DNA from: Pontibacterium sp049599735
GTDB taxonomy: Bacteria; Pseudomonadota; Gammaproteobacteria; Pseudomonadales; Balneatricaceae
Assembly (NCBI GenBank): GCA_049599735.1
Contig: JBMYOX010000001.1
Span: 1-64,000 of the forward strand
Reading direction: 5' to 3'
Length of the DNA: 64,000 nucleotides
Positions within the stretch are counted from its first letter, which is position 1. Each line of letters starts with the position of its first letter. Made by a program: the position numbers and the translations under genes. The notes below the pieces were generated by a model. The model did not search any database and was not told the origin of the DNA. It was given only the letters and a program-made list of their open reading frames with translations. This document shows positions 6,499 to 16,100 of the stretch, in pieces.

Positions 6499-9222
6499 TT
6501 ATCCAGGTTCATCGCGGGTCGCAGACAGGGCATAAGGGCGGATGATTTTTTTCTCTAGCTCCACCAGCCCAAAGACCAACAGGGAAACCGCAATAATGCG
6601 CAACCAGGCCGCCAAATCAATGGCTTCGGTGCTGAAAAACATTTGCATCAGGGGGCTGTAGGTAAAAAGCATCTGGAAAAACAGCACCACTACAATGGCG
6701 ATTAAAACATAAGGATTACCCAGCAAACCTTGCCGGTTAATGACCGAATCATACAGATAACGATTATTCAGCAGGTAAACAATCTCCAGCATCACCAGTG
6801 TATTCACTGAAACCGTGCGGGCATACTCAATGCTGTTACCCTGGCCATATTCCCAGAGGAAAAGCCCGAAGGTACCGGCCACCATCAGCAGGGAGACCAG
6901 AATAATTCGCCAGGTCATAAACCGTGTCAGGATCGCTGTATGTGTATCACGGGGAGTACGCTGCATCACTCCCGGCTCGGTAGGCTCAAAGGTCAGCGCC
7001 AGGGCCAGGCTAACAGCGGTGATCATATTCACCCAGAGAATCTGGGCGGCCGTTACAGGCATCACAGTACCCAACACAATCGCAGCCAGCACCGTCAGGG
7101 CTTCACCACCATTGGTCGGCAGAATAAAGAGAATAGATTTTTTAATGTTGTCAAAGACCGTCCGGCCTTCTTCAACGGCATAAACAATAGAGGCAAAGTT
7201 ATCATCCGCCAGCACTACCTCAGCCGCTTCTTTGGCCGCTTCAGTGCCTTTAACACCCATAGCCACACCCACTTCAGCCCGTTTCAGGGCTGGTGCATCA
7301 TTCACACCGTCACCGGTCATGGCAACCACTTTATCCTGTGACTGCAGGGCTTTTACGATCCGTAGTTTGTGTTCAGGGCTGGCCCGGGCGAAGACTTCAC
7401 AGTGATTAACCGCCACTTCCAGCGCCGCATCATCCATCAACTCCAGTTGTGCACCCGTCAGGCTGGTATCGTTAACCATAATGCCCATTTGCCGGGCGAT
7501 AGCCGTGGCAGTCTCCGCATGATCCCCGGTGATCATTTTCACCTCGATACCGGCGCTATGACACTGAGCAATCGCCGCCATCGCTTCCTGGCGGGGTGGA
7601 TCAATAATACCCACAATGCCCAGCAGGGTCAGACCTTCTTCAACTTCATCAAAACATAACGTACGCTGAGTTTTTTCAGTGGGCATACAGGCAATAGCCA
7701 ACGTCCGCTGCCCACGGCAGGCAATCGCCTGCTGCTGTTCAAGCCAGTAATCCACGTCCAGTGTTTGACGTTCGCTGCCCGAAGCCTGCCACTGACAGCG
7801 GGGCAAGATGGCTTCTGTCGCACCTTTGATATAAATCCAGCCCCTGCCAGTGTGATCATGGTGCAGGGTGGCCATAAAACGGTGCTCTGACTCGAAAGGA
7901 ATTAAATCATCCCGAGGTAACGCCTGATGCAACTCAACTGGATCAAAACCCGCTTTTACCCCCAGCACCAGCAGAGCACCTTCTGTGGGGTCTCCTGCCA
8001 TCTGCCATTCGCCCTGCTTTTCAGACAAAGTAGCATCGTTACAAAGCACCGCCGCACGACAGAGTTCGGATAAAGCGGGCAGGGCGCGAGTATCAAGATC
8101 ACACCCATCAACAGAGAAAGTGCCGTGAGGGTCATATCCCACCCCACTGACAGTCAGTAACCGACCATCACAGACCAGAGAGGTTACCGTCATCTCATTG
8201 CGGGTGAGGGTGCCGGTTTTATCGGTGCAGATCACAGACACCGAACCCAGAGCCTCCACCACAGGCAGTTGCCGGATAATCGCCTTACGGCCTGCCATGC
8301 GTTGTACACCAATTGCCAGCGCAATGGTAATGACAGCGGGCAACCCTTCAGGAATCGCCGCCACAGCCAAGCCAACAGCCGCCATAAACATGACATCCAG
8401 TGAGTAGTTATGCACACTGATACCAAATACAACGGTTATCAGGGTAATCACCAGAATCACGGCGGTCAGGCTGCGGGAAAAACCGCTTAACTGCCGGGTC
8501 AGCGGTGTGCTTAGCCGGGTCACCGTGGCCAGCATCTGACTGATACGACCAATTTCTGTCTGCTTACCGGTTTCGACGACAACACCCAGGCCCTGACCAT
8601 AAGTCACCAGAGTGCCTGAAAAAGCGATATTTTTTCGATCACCCAGCGCCGCGTCAGCTGCTACAGCCCCGGTCGCTTTGTTAACCGGCACCGACTCACC
8701 GGTCAGGATAGCTTCTTCAATACGCAGGTCTTTTATCCAGAATAAATGCAAATCCGCCGGTACACGATCACCCGACTGAACAAAGACCACATCACCCGGC
8801 ACCAGCGACTCAGCCTGCACCTGAATACGATGCAAATCACGCAGTACCGTGGCCTGCTGAGAGAGCATTTTGCGTACCGCCGCAATGGCATCTTCCGCTT
8901 TACCTTCCTGAATAAAGCCAATTAAGGCATTGATCAGCACAACCGCCAGAATCACACTCGTATCCAGCCAGTGGCCCAGCAGGGCGGTTACCACGGCAGT
9001 GCCCATCAACACATAAATAAGTACATTATGAAACTGGCTTAGCAGCCGCTTTAACCAGCCACGCCGGGGCGGCTCTGGAATCCGGTTGGGGCCGTATTGC
9101 TGCAGGCGAAGTCGGGCTTCTTCTGCACTTAAACCCGCCTGTGAAGTCGAGAGTTCGGAAAAGGTTTGTTCCGGATGATAAGTGTGCCAGCGTTCTGAAA
9201 CGGCGGATTGCTGCTTGTCCAT
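6499..9222 (-). CDS. Cation-transporting P-type ATPase (P2 type)
   Basis: A 907-residue P-type ATPase in the Ca2+/PMA1-like P2 subgroup. In order: an N-terminal cation-ATPase regulatory domain (about 10-80), membrane helices 1-2, actuator domain with LTGES, helices 3-4 with the ion-site motif PEGLP, the phosphorylation motif DKTGTLT (Asp334), nucleotide-binding domain, the hinge motif TGDGVNDAPALK, and C-terminal helices 5-10. The ion is most likely Ca2+, Mg2+ or a monovalent cation and cannot be fixed by eye. The start at 9222 is backed by a GGAG ribosome-binding site 8 nt upstream. It appears to be a single-gene transcript. Confidence 0.9.
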   Translation of the reverse strand: MDKQQSAVSERWHTYHPEQTFSELSTSQAGLSAEEARLRLQQYGPNRIPEPPRRGWLKRLLSQFHNVLIYVLMGTAVVTALLGHWLDTSVILAVVLINALIGFIQEGKAEDAIAAVRKMLSQQATVLRDLHRIQVQAESLVPGDVVFVQSGDRVPADLHLFWIKDLRIEEAILTGESVPVNKATGAVAADAALGDRKNIAFSGTLVTYGQGLGVVVETGKQTEIGRISQMLATVTRLSTPLTRQLSGFSRSLTAVILVITLITVVFGISVHNYSLDVMFMAAVGLAVAAIPEGLPAVITIALAIGVQRMAGRKAIIRQLPVVEALGSVSVICTDKTGTLTRNEMTVTSLVCDGRLLTVSGVGYDPHGTFSVDGCDLDTRALPALSELCRAAVLCNDATLSEKQGEWQMAGDPTEGALLVLGVKAGFDPVELHQALPRDDLIPFESEHRFMATLHHDHTGRGWIYIKGATEAILPRCQWQASGSERQTLDVDYWLEQQQAIACRGQRTLAIACMPTEKTQRTLCFDEVEEGLTLLGIVGIIDPPRQEAMAAIAQCHSAGIEVKMITGDHAETATAIARQMGIMVNDTSLTGAQLELMDDAALEVAVNHCEVFARASPEHKLRIVKALQSQDKVVAMTGDGVNDAPALKRAEVGVAMGVKGTEAAKEAAEVVLADDNFASIVYAVEEGRTVFDNIKKSILFILPTNGGEALTVLAAIVLGTVMPVTAAQILWVNMITAVSLALALTFEPTEPGVMQRTPRDTHTAILTRFMTWRIILVSLLMVAGTFGLFLWEYGQGNSIEYARTVSVNTLVMLEIVYLLNNRYLYDSVINRQGLLGNPYVLIAIVVVLFFQMLFTYSPLMQMFFSTEAIDLAAWLRIIAVSLLVFGLVELEKKIIRPYALSATRDEPG

Positions 9223-9498
9223 AAGAGGTCTCCGGTGTCATAGTGACAGTTCCTCTATAGTATGGCAGACCCGTTCAGCAACAAACCCTGATACAATTTG
9301 GCTACCAGGCCGTTACCGCTCACTGAATAAGTTTGTTTAATCAGAGGCCGGACTCCTTAATGGGTTCCGGATGACCAGGCGCAGCTATCCTGTACATTTA
9401 ACTTATACACGACTACGCCTCAGATATTTTCCTGGTACGTTAGGTTAATCCGGTCAACGGTGATACCGTCCCCGGAAAAAGGAGTAAGAGAGTATTTT
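9223..9498. other. Intergenic region before the type I secretion operon
   Basis: This 276-bp gap separates the divergent ATPase and secretion genes and should hold both promoters. An imperfect 9-bp hairpin (9348-9370, arms CCGGA/TCCGG, one mismatch) is visible without a T-run. A TTATAC hexamer at 9403-9408 could be a -10 box, but no good -35 partner was found. No gene is supported. Confidence 0.4.
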
Positions 9499-11142
9499 AT
9501 GCATACTGTAAAAAAACTTACCATCGTCAATCCTGAAATCAGGCGGGCCATTTTTTATGCGGGTATATTTGGTTTTATTGGCAGCCTTTTAGCACTCGCG
9601 CTGCCGCTTTATGCCTTGCAGGTAATGGACAGAGTCCTGACGACAGGCAGTATGGATACACTCTGGGTATTAACGCTTGGCATAGCCATTGCGCTTTGTG
9701 CCTCAACATTATTATTTCGGGTAAGAACACAATTGCTGAGTCAGATTTCCCAGCAGTTTGACTATGATATACGCGCTTTATTACTCACACGCCAGATCAG
9801 GGCTAATGCTTGCTACAGCCTGCAGGGGCGTTCTCTTCTGTCAGACCTTGGTAAGATTAAACGCTTCTTTTTATCCGGCGAGATGGAGTCTGTCTTTGAC
9901 CTGATACCGATCCCTCTCCTGACTATTCTGGTTTTCTTTATTCATCCTCAACTGGGTGGCGTTTTACTTACAGCAATCGCTTTGCTGCTCTTACCCTGCT
10001 GGTTTATAGAGCGGGTCGAACGACAGCACTATCAAAAAGTAGAACAGGCCTTGGCCATGGTTGAGCAACATGAGGCGGGGCTGGCAGAAGGTGCAGAGCT
10101 GCTCGAGGTTATGGGGCTGGGATCGACCCTGAGCCATAAGGTAGTTTCAGAACGACTGACTATTTCCGAAAAATATGTGAAACTTTTGGGGCAGACATCA
10201 AACATTGATGCATGGTCCAAACTCGTACGGGCAGGTTTGAATGTAGCAATATTAGCTTTCGGAGCGAACCTGGTAATCAGCGAACAAATCACCGCCGGGG
10301 GTCTTCTGGCTGTACTTATCGTTGGTATGCGGGCAATCTCTCCTGCGCATAAAGTACTGCATGGCTGGCGGGAGGTCTATGAATTCAGACGCGCCCTGAG
10401 CCAGATCGAACAACGAGTTACAGAGCCTCAGCTACAACCACCTGGTCTGCCCATTTTTGCCAAACCTTCGGGCGAACTAAGCGTGATGGGCTTGGTCTAT
10501 ACACCACCCGGCACGTCAGCACCTGCTATTAAAGGCATCTCTTTATATATTAAAGCAGGCACAACCGTTGCAATCACAGGATCTAATGGTGCCGGAAAAA
10601 CAACATTGGTTCGGTTACTGGTTGGGCTTTATAAGCCTAACGCAGGCAGCATCACCCTGGGGGACATAGAAGTCAGCCAGATAAACAGGTCTTTGCTGGG
10701 TGTGCATGTCGGTTATGTTTCTCAAAAAGCTGAGTTACTGTCGGCCTCTGTCGCCGATAATATTTCCCGGTTTCAGCCCGCCGGAATTGATGAGGTTATC
10801 GCTGCCGCAAAACAAGCAGGTGCGCATGAGATGATACGCTCACTCCCCAGGGGCTATGATACCCAGATTCAGGGGTGCGGTGAAAACCTCTCCGGTGGCC
10901 AGAGACAACTAATCTGCCTGGCGCGTGCGTTGTTCGGCAATCCCGCTTTGCTTGTTTTAGATGAGCCCACATCGATGCTTGACCTTAAAGGCACAGAAGA
11001 CGTTGCCAGATTAGTAGCTCGCCTGAAGCACCAGGGCATTACAACGATTTTGGTTTCTCACCAGCAATTGTTACTGAACCAGGCAGATCATCTGCTTGTG
11101 ATGGACGGTGGCAGAATTAAACAGTCTGAAATAAACAAATAA
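9499..11142 (+). CDS. Type I secretion ABC transporter (permease-ATPase)
   Basis: A 547-residue fused membrane/ATPase protein of the PrtD type, energising one-step export of an RTX protein. The membrane domain (about 15-300, ABC transmembrane type 1) starts without an N-terminal C39 or C39-like domain. The ATPase domain has Walker A GSNGAGKT (361-368), signature LSGGQ (464-468), Walker B LLVLDEP (about 484-490) and an H-loop His in LVSHQ. The start is the ATG at 9499, downstream of AAGGAG; the GTG at 9460 in the same frame lacks a ribosome-binding site. HlyD-like and STAS genes follow closely, then the RTX substrate candidate. The TolC-like outer-membrane component is not in the window. Confidence 0.93.
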   Translation: MHTVKKLTIVNPEIRRAIFYAGIFGFIGSLLALALPLYALQVMDRVLTTGSMDTLWVLTLGIAIALCASTLLFRVRTQLLSQISQQFDYDIRALLLTRQIRANACYSLQGRSLLSDLGKIKRFFLSGEMESVFDLIPIPLLTILVFFIHPQLGGVLLTAIALLLLPCWFIERVERQHYQKVEQALAMVEQHEAGLAEGAELLEVMGLGSTLSHKVVSERLTISEKYVKLLGQTSNIDAWSKLVRAGLNVAILAFGANLVISEQITAGGLLAVLIVGMRAISPAHKVLHGWREVYEFRRALSQIEQRVTEPQLQPPGLPIFAKPSGELSVMGLVYTPPGTSAPAIKGISLYIKAGTTVAITGSNGAGKTTLVRLLVGLYKPNAGSITLGDIEVSQINRSLLGVHVGYVSQKAELLSASVADNISRFQPAGIDEVIAAAKQAGAHEMIRSLPRGYDTQIQGCGENLSGGQRQLICLARALFGNPALLVLDEPTSMLDLKGTEDVARLVARLKHQGITTILVSHQQLLLNQADHLLVMDGGRIKQSEINK

Positions 11143-11155
11143 ATACGAGAACTTT

Positions 11156-12442
11156 ATGTTTACTGTTCAGAATCATCCTTCTCATAATTATGACAAGTAC
11201 TACGGAACCGGGGCATTAATTTCCCTGGCGGGTGTAGTCGCACTGGTAATATGGATCTGGCAGGGGGAAATGTCTGAAGCAGCCCTTGGCGTTGGGGTTC
11301 TTGAGCCGAAAGGAGGCTCTGTACTGATACAGCACTCGACAGGTGGTGAAATAGCCGAAGTCCTGGTCTATGAGGGCGATATGGTTAATGTCGGCGATAT
11401 CCTTATGCGACTTTCTGATCATCAGGTAAAAGCAGAAATTAACCGTATTGAAAACCGGTTACTGAAGATGGAATCAGCGCTTTACCGCCTGGAACTGGAG
11501 GCCGGATCTCAGGATTGGGCGGTAGTCGCACCCTTCGATGCGCCAAAATACCGGGATGCCATCTGGCTACAGAAACGTCTTTACGATACGAGGCAGCTAA
11601 CCTATCAGGTCCAGGGCGAGATCCTCCACAGTAAAATTCTTGAATACAAACGAGAGATCAGCGGCTTAAAGCAGCAGCTTGATGCCTCAAAACGTCAGCG
11701 CGACATTGTACGCGGCCGTCTGAAAGGCTTGCGGAGCCTGGTGCTCAAGGGAATGATCAGTCGCACCGAAGAGCTCAATCTTCTGGCCACTGAAGCTGAA
11801 CTGGATGGCGAGGTGGGCAGCTTTTCCTCCTCTATTTTCCGTGTCAGGCAGCGTATTAAAGAAGCACAATTAAGAATCCAGATGCTGGACCGAACACGGC
11901 AGGCGGATCTGAGTGAAGAAATAACAGACCAACAGATTGTTGTCGCTGACCTTAAAGACAGACTGACGGCCGAGCGGATTAAACTGGACGCCACTGAATT
12001 AACAGCACAGGCAAGCGGGCTTATTACAGAACTAAAATACAAAAACCCCGGAGAGGTTGTCAGGCCCGGCGATACTGTCATGAAGCTTGTCCCTAAAGGT
12101 CAGCAGTTTGTGGTGCGAGGACAGATATCCCCGGATGATATTGACCTCTTAAAAACAGGACAAAAGGTTGATGTGCACCTCAGCGCCTGGTCTAAGCGAC
12201 GAAACCTGCCTATTCCCGGAATCCTTGAGCATGTCTCTGCGGATCGCATCAAAACAGATGGCGAAAAAGGCTTCTACGAGGTCAGGATCGCATTAAATCA
12301 GAAAAGTCTTGAACGGCTGAGTGCCAGCCTCTATCCAGGCATGCAAGCGGATTTAACACTGCTGGGTGAGGCCCGTCCCATCTGGCGCTATCTTCTGGAT
12401 CCGATGCTCGGATCTATTGACCGCTCTTTAAGGGAACACTAA
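11156..12442 (+). CDS. HlyD-family type I secretion adaptor
   Basis: Periplasmic adaptor (membrane fusion protein) connecting the ABC transporter to an outer-membrane channel. The 428-residue protein has a short cytoplasmic N-terminus and one membrane helix (about 18-36). Then comes a lipoyl/biotinyl-like half motif (HSTGGEIAEVLVYEGDMV), a long coiled-coil hairpin (about 95-280) and the second lipoyl half (ASGLITELKYKNPGEVV). It ends with a beta-barrel domain and the PrtE/LapC-like ending IWRYLLDPM. It follows the ABC gene by 13 nt, so the two are co-transcribed. Confidence 0.93.
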   Translation: MFTVQNHPSHNYDKYYGTGALISLAGVVALVIWIWQGEMSEAALGVGVLEPKGGSVLIQHSTGGEIAEVLVYEGDMVNVGDILMRLSDHQVKAEINRIENRLLKMESALYRLELEAGSQDWAVVAPFDAPKYRDAIWLQKRLYDTRQLTYQVQGEILHSKILEYKREISGLKQQLDASKRQRDIVRGRLKGLRSLVLKGMISRTEELNLLATEAELDGEVGSFSSSIFRVRQRIKEAQLRIQMLDRTRQADLSEEITDQQIVVADLKDRLTAERIKLDATELTAQASGLITELKYKNPGEVVRPGDTVMKLVPKGQQFVVRGQISPDDIDLLKTGQKVDVHLSAWSKRRNLPIPGILEHVSADRIKTDGEKGFYEVRIALNQKSLERLSASLYPGMQADLTLLGEARPIWRYLLDPMLGSIDRSLREH

Positions 12443-12444
12443 AC

Positions 12445-12792
12445 ATGGAACCTGTTGTTAATATACAAAAATCAGCATCATACATACTGGTCCAAATCGA
12501 AGACTCACGCTTGAGTGCAGCCAATGCGGCTGCGCTAAAAGCACAGATAGCCCCTCACCTCACGGACAGCGACACGCTATTGCTGGACTTAAGCAATATT
12601 CGGTTTATCGATTCAAGCGGCTTAGGCCTGCTGGTCGGATTAAAGCGCAGCCTTGCGCCTTCCCAGCGCTGTGCGCTGATCGGTATGCACCAGCCGGGCT
12701 TACTTGAATTGATGCAGGTAACCCGCATGGATCAGATTTTTCTCATAACGGACAATCTGCAAAGTGCCTGCCGACGCCTGGGGCTGGACTGA
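12445..12792 (+). CDS. STAS-domain protein (anti-sigma-factor-antagonist-like)
   Basis: A 115-residue stand-alone STAS domain, like SpoIIAA/RsbV switch proteins that are controlled by serine phosphorylation. The signature is LLLDLSNIRFIDSSGLGLLVG (47-67), with Ser58 at the position phosphorylated in SpoIIAA. It begins 2 nt after the adaptor stop, so it is part of the secretion operon. No partner kinase (RsbW/SpoIIAB type) or PP2C phosphatase is in the window. Possible roles are a regulator of secretion-locus expression or a protein binding the transporter; the sequence does not decide. The family is clear, the function unknown. Confidence 0.88.
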   Translation: MEPVVNIQKSASYILVQIEDSRLSAANAAALKAQIAPHLTDSDTLLLDLSNIRFIDSSGLGLLVGLKRSLAPSQRCALIGMHQPGLLELMQVTRMDQIFLITDNLQSACRRLGLD

Positions 12793-12956
12793 TCTGCACC
12801 TGCTTACCTCCTCTGGCAGACCATCGGACGAATACATCTTTCAATTCAGAGCAACTGATACATCATCCTTCCTGACAGGTTAATATGTAGCTGCAGCGCA
12901 GCAAATAATTTTCGCTGTTTTAAACACAATGCAAACCAGTGACATTTCACGTTATC

Positions 12957-13012
12957 TTTGAAATTATTAAAAAAATTCAAGAAATTTAAGCTCTTTTTTT
13001 TCAAATTTCAAA
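12957..13012. repeat. 9-bp inverted repeat upstream of the RTX gene
   Basis: TTTGAAATT (12957-12965) is perfectly complementary to AATTTCAAA (13004-13012), with 38 nt of very AT-rich DNA between them, including an 8-nt T-run at 12993-13001. The right arm overlaps the -35 side of the proposed RTX promoter. It could be an operator or the leader end of the secretion operon transcript. Confidence 0.45.
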
Positions 13013-13026
13013 TGATGGTCTATACT
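12998..13026 (+). promoter_or_regulatory. Candidate promoter of the RTX gene
   Basis: A -10-like TATACT at 13021-13026 lies 17 bp downstream of TTTTCA (12998-13003). The 327-bp gap between the STAS and RTX genes, with this box and about 90 nt of leader, suggests that the RTX gene has its own promoter. The -35 match is weak. Confidence 0.45.
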
Positions 13027-13119
13027 AATTTGATAATAGATAGGCTGGAAGCGAGAGAGGATAACCCCGCTGATTTACTCGCAGTATAGTGTTGAATTAT
13101 TTCATTTGAGGAAGTGTAT

Positions 13120-16100
13120 ATGCCTGTTGAAGAGAATGATTCCATAGTAGGTACGCTGGAAAGTGATCGCCTGAAGGGTACTTCAGATTCTGATGTTATT
13201 CAGGGTCTGGACGGTAATGATCGTGTTGTTGGTAGAAACGACAACGATATTATTTCGGGAGATGCGGGTGCCGATAAGCTGTTTGGTAACGACGGCAGTG
13301 ATACCATTTCGGGCGGAGACGGTAACGATATTATCTATGGTGATACAGACTCAAATTCGACAGATTCCATGCACTCCGAAGGCTCAGGTGAAGTATCTGT
13401 ATCTCCCTCCACAACTAACCCCACTTCTTCAGAAGAAGAAGTAGCAGAGCCCGTAGTTAATGAAAGCAACTACAACCAAACCAACTACAAAGACCTGATT
13501 CATGGTGGTGAAGGTAATGACACCATTTATGGTGGCTGGGGTGATGACCGCATTTACGGTGAAGCGGGTGATGATATTCTCCGGGGTGGTAACGACAATG
13601 ATGTAATCAAAGGCGGAGAAGGGGCAGACTCCCTCTACGGTGATCTGGGCGACGACAACCTTGAAGGCGGCACCGGGGATGACAAGCTGTTTGGTTCCCA
13701 CGGGGATGATAAGCTTTATGGCGGCGCGGGTGATGACCTGCTACGCGGTGACTGGGGTGATGACACCCTGAAAGGCAATGTTGGTGAAGATTTCCTCGAT
13801 GGTGGTGCAGGCAATGACACTATCGACGCAGGTAATGATAACGATACCGTCTATGGCGGCACCGGGGATGATGTTATCGATGCAGGCCAGGGTGATGACC
13901 TGGTCATTGCCGGGGATGGTAACGATATCGCCAGTGGTGGTTCAGGTGATGACATTATCCATGGTAACAGCGGTGAAGATGTTATCAGTGCCGGGAGCGG
14001 TAACGATACTGTTTATGCCGGTCTGGATAACGACCGCGTAGAAGCAGGTTACGGTAACGATGAAGTACATGGTCAGGAAGGCGATGACTATATAGATGGC
14101 AGTAACGGCAACGATGTTCTGAGCGGAAACAGCGGCAACGACACCCTGCTGGGTGGCGCGGATAATGACAAATTATTCGGTGGTGTAGGTGATGACACCC
14201 TGGATGGCGGCACACAGAAAGATCAACTGTGGGGCCAGGAAGGTGATGATACCCTGCTTGGCGGCGCAGATACTGACTGGCTGCGCGGCGGAACAGGTGA
14301 AGATACCCTGGAAGGCGGCACAGGTGACGACTTCCTGTATGGCGGTAACCAGGATGACATACTGAAAGGTGATGAAGGTGATGATCAGCTTTACGGCGAA
14401 AGCGGAAATGACCATTTAGAAGGTGGCAGCGGTGCCGACCGCCTGTCAGGCTCAGCAGGACAAGACAGCCTGTATGGTGGTGATGATGCCGATACCCTGG
14501 ATGGCGGAGCCGATAACGATTATCTGGATGGCGGGTCAGGTAATGACCGGCTGTACGGCAAAGACGGCGCTGATGAGATTGACGGCGGTACCGGAGATGA
14601 TCAGATACACGGGGGCACCGGCAACGATATTATTGATGGCGGCGATGGTCAGGACCGTGTCTTTGGTGACTCAGGGGATGACACAATATCCGGCGGTTCT
14701 GACAACGACTTGCTGATGGGCGGTCAGGGCAATGACACTATAGACGGTAACGATGGTAACGATGATCTGCGGGGAGGCACCGGCAACGATACACTCTCCG
14801 GTAGTGCGGGTGATGATAAGCTGTTTGGTGAATCCGGACACGATGTTATCGACGGTGGTGTTGGCCTTGATATTGTCGTAGGCGGTTCTGGTAACGACAC
14901 ACTGAGTGGCGGTGATGACCGGGACGTACTGAGCGGTGACCAGGGTGCGGATACACTTTCCGGCGATGCCGGTGATGATATCCTGAGAGGTGGCTCCGAA
15001 AACGATACACTGCTTGGTGGCACCGGCGCGGATTCGCTGAGTGGTGGCAGTCATCACGATACCCTTTATGGCGGCGAGGGTAATGACCGTCTCTCCGGTG
15101 ACAGTGGCGACGATAAACTGTACGGAGAAGCCGGAACCGATACTCTCTATGGCGGTGAAGGTAATGATCACCTGGAAGGCGGAGAAGGCAACGACAAGCT
15201 GGACGGCGGTTCCGGTACCGATACCCTTTACGGCGGTTCAGGGGATGATCATATGCACGGCCAGGATGGCGCCGATAAGCTTTATGGTGAAACCGGTAAC
15301 GACCGTATTCATGGCGGTGATAGTAATGACTATATTTCCGGTGGTGAAGGCCAGGATACCATATTTGGTGACGCAGGCAACGACAAAATCTACGGTGGCG
15401 CTGACAATGACCTGCTCATAGGCGGTGCCGGTAGCGACCGTTTGTATGGCGAAGATGGCGATGATGATCTGCGTGGCTCCGAAGGTAATGACCGCATGGA
15501 AGGCGGCGCAGGCAATGACAAGTTATTTGGCGAAACAGGGAAAGATACCATTACCGGTGGTACCGGCAATGATATTGTAGTGGGCGGCTCTGGTAATGAT
15601 TTGCTTCGCGGCGGTGATGATAATGACGTTGTTGCAGGCGGCGATGGCAATGACAAAATCTACGGCGATGCAGGTAACGATGACCTGCGTGGCGGTGCCG
15701 GTGACGATATCTTATTCAGCGGCGCGGGTGATGATGTACAAAGCGGTGGTGCGGGTGATGACCGGTTCACGTTTGGTACCGAGGCAGAAAGCGGTGCTGA
15801 TATTATTGCCGACTTCAGCGCAGCAGACGGTGATACCATCGACTTAAGCTACGCCCGTATTACCTCTATGGATGAAATCACCCTCACAAGCCAGGGTGAT
15901 AATAAAACCCTGATTGACTACGGAAAAGGCACCATCGAAGTACGTGGTATCTCAGCGGATGAAATGACGGCTGACCATTTTGACTTCCTTGTTTATGGTG
16001 GTGATGGCGAACACCATATCGTCGGTGATTCCGGCTATAACGTACAGGATGGCGGGGCCGATAATGACATACTGGACGGCGCGGGTGGTGATGACCGGCT

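Noticed and set aside
9026..9241. 71-codon minus-strand frame at the P-type ATPase start
   Set aside because: It overlaps the well-supported ATPase N-terminus in another frame.
9348..9370. Hairpin CCGGA/TCCGG as a terminator before the secretion operon
   Set aside because: The stem has a mismatch and no T-run; it faces no upstream gene on the plus strand.
13500..15700. Regular short repeats suggesting a CRISPR array
   Set aside because: The repeats are contiguous, diverged nonapeptide codons in one long frame, not identical repeats with unique spacers.
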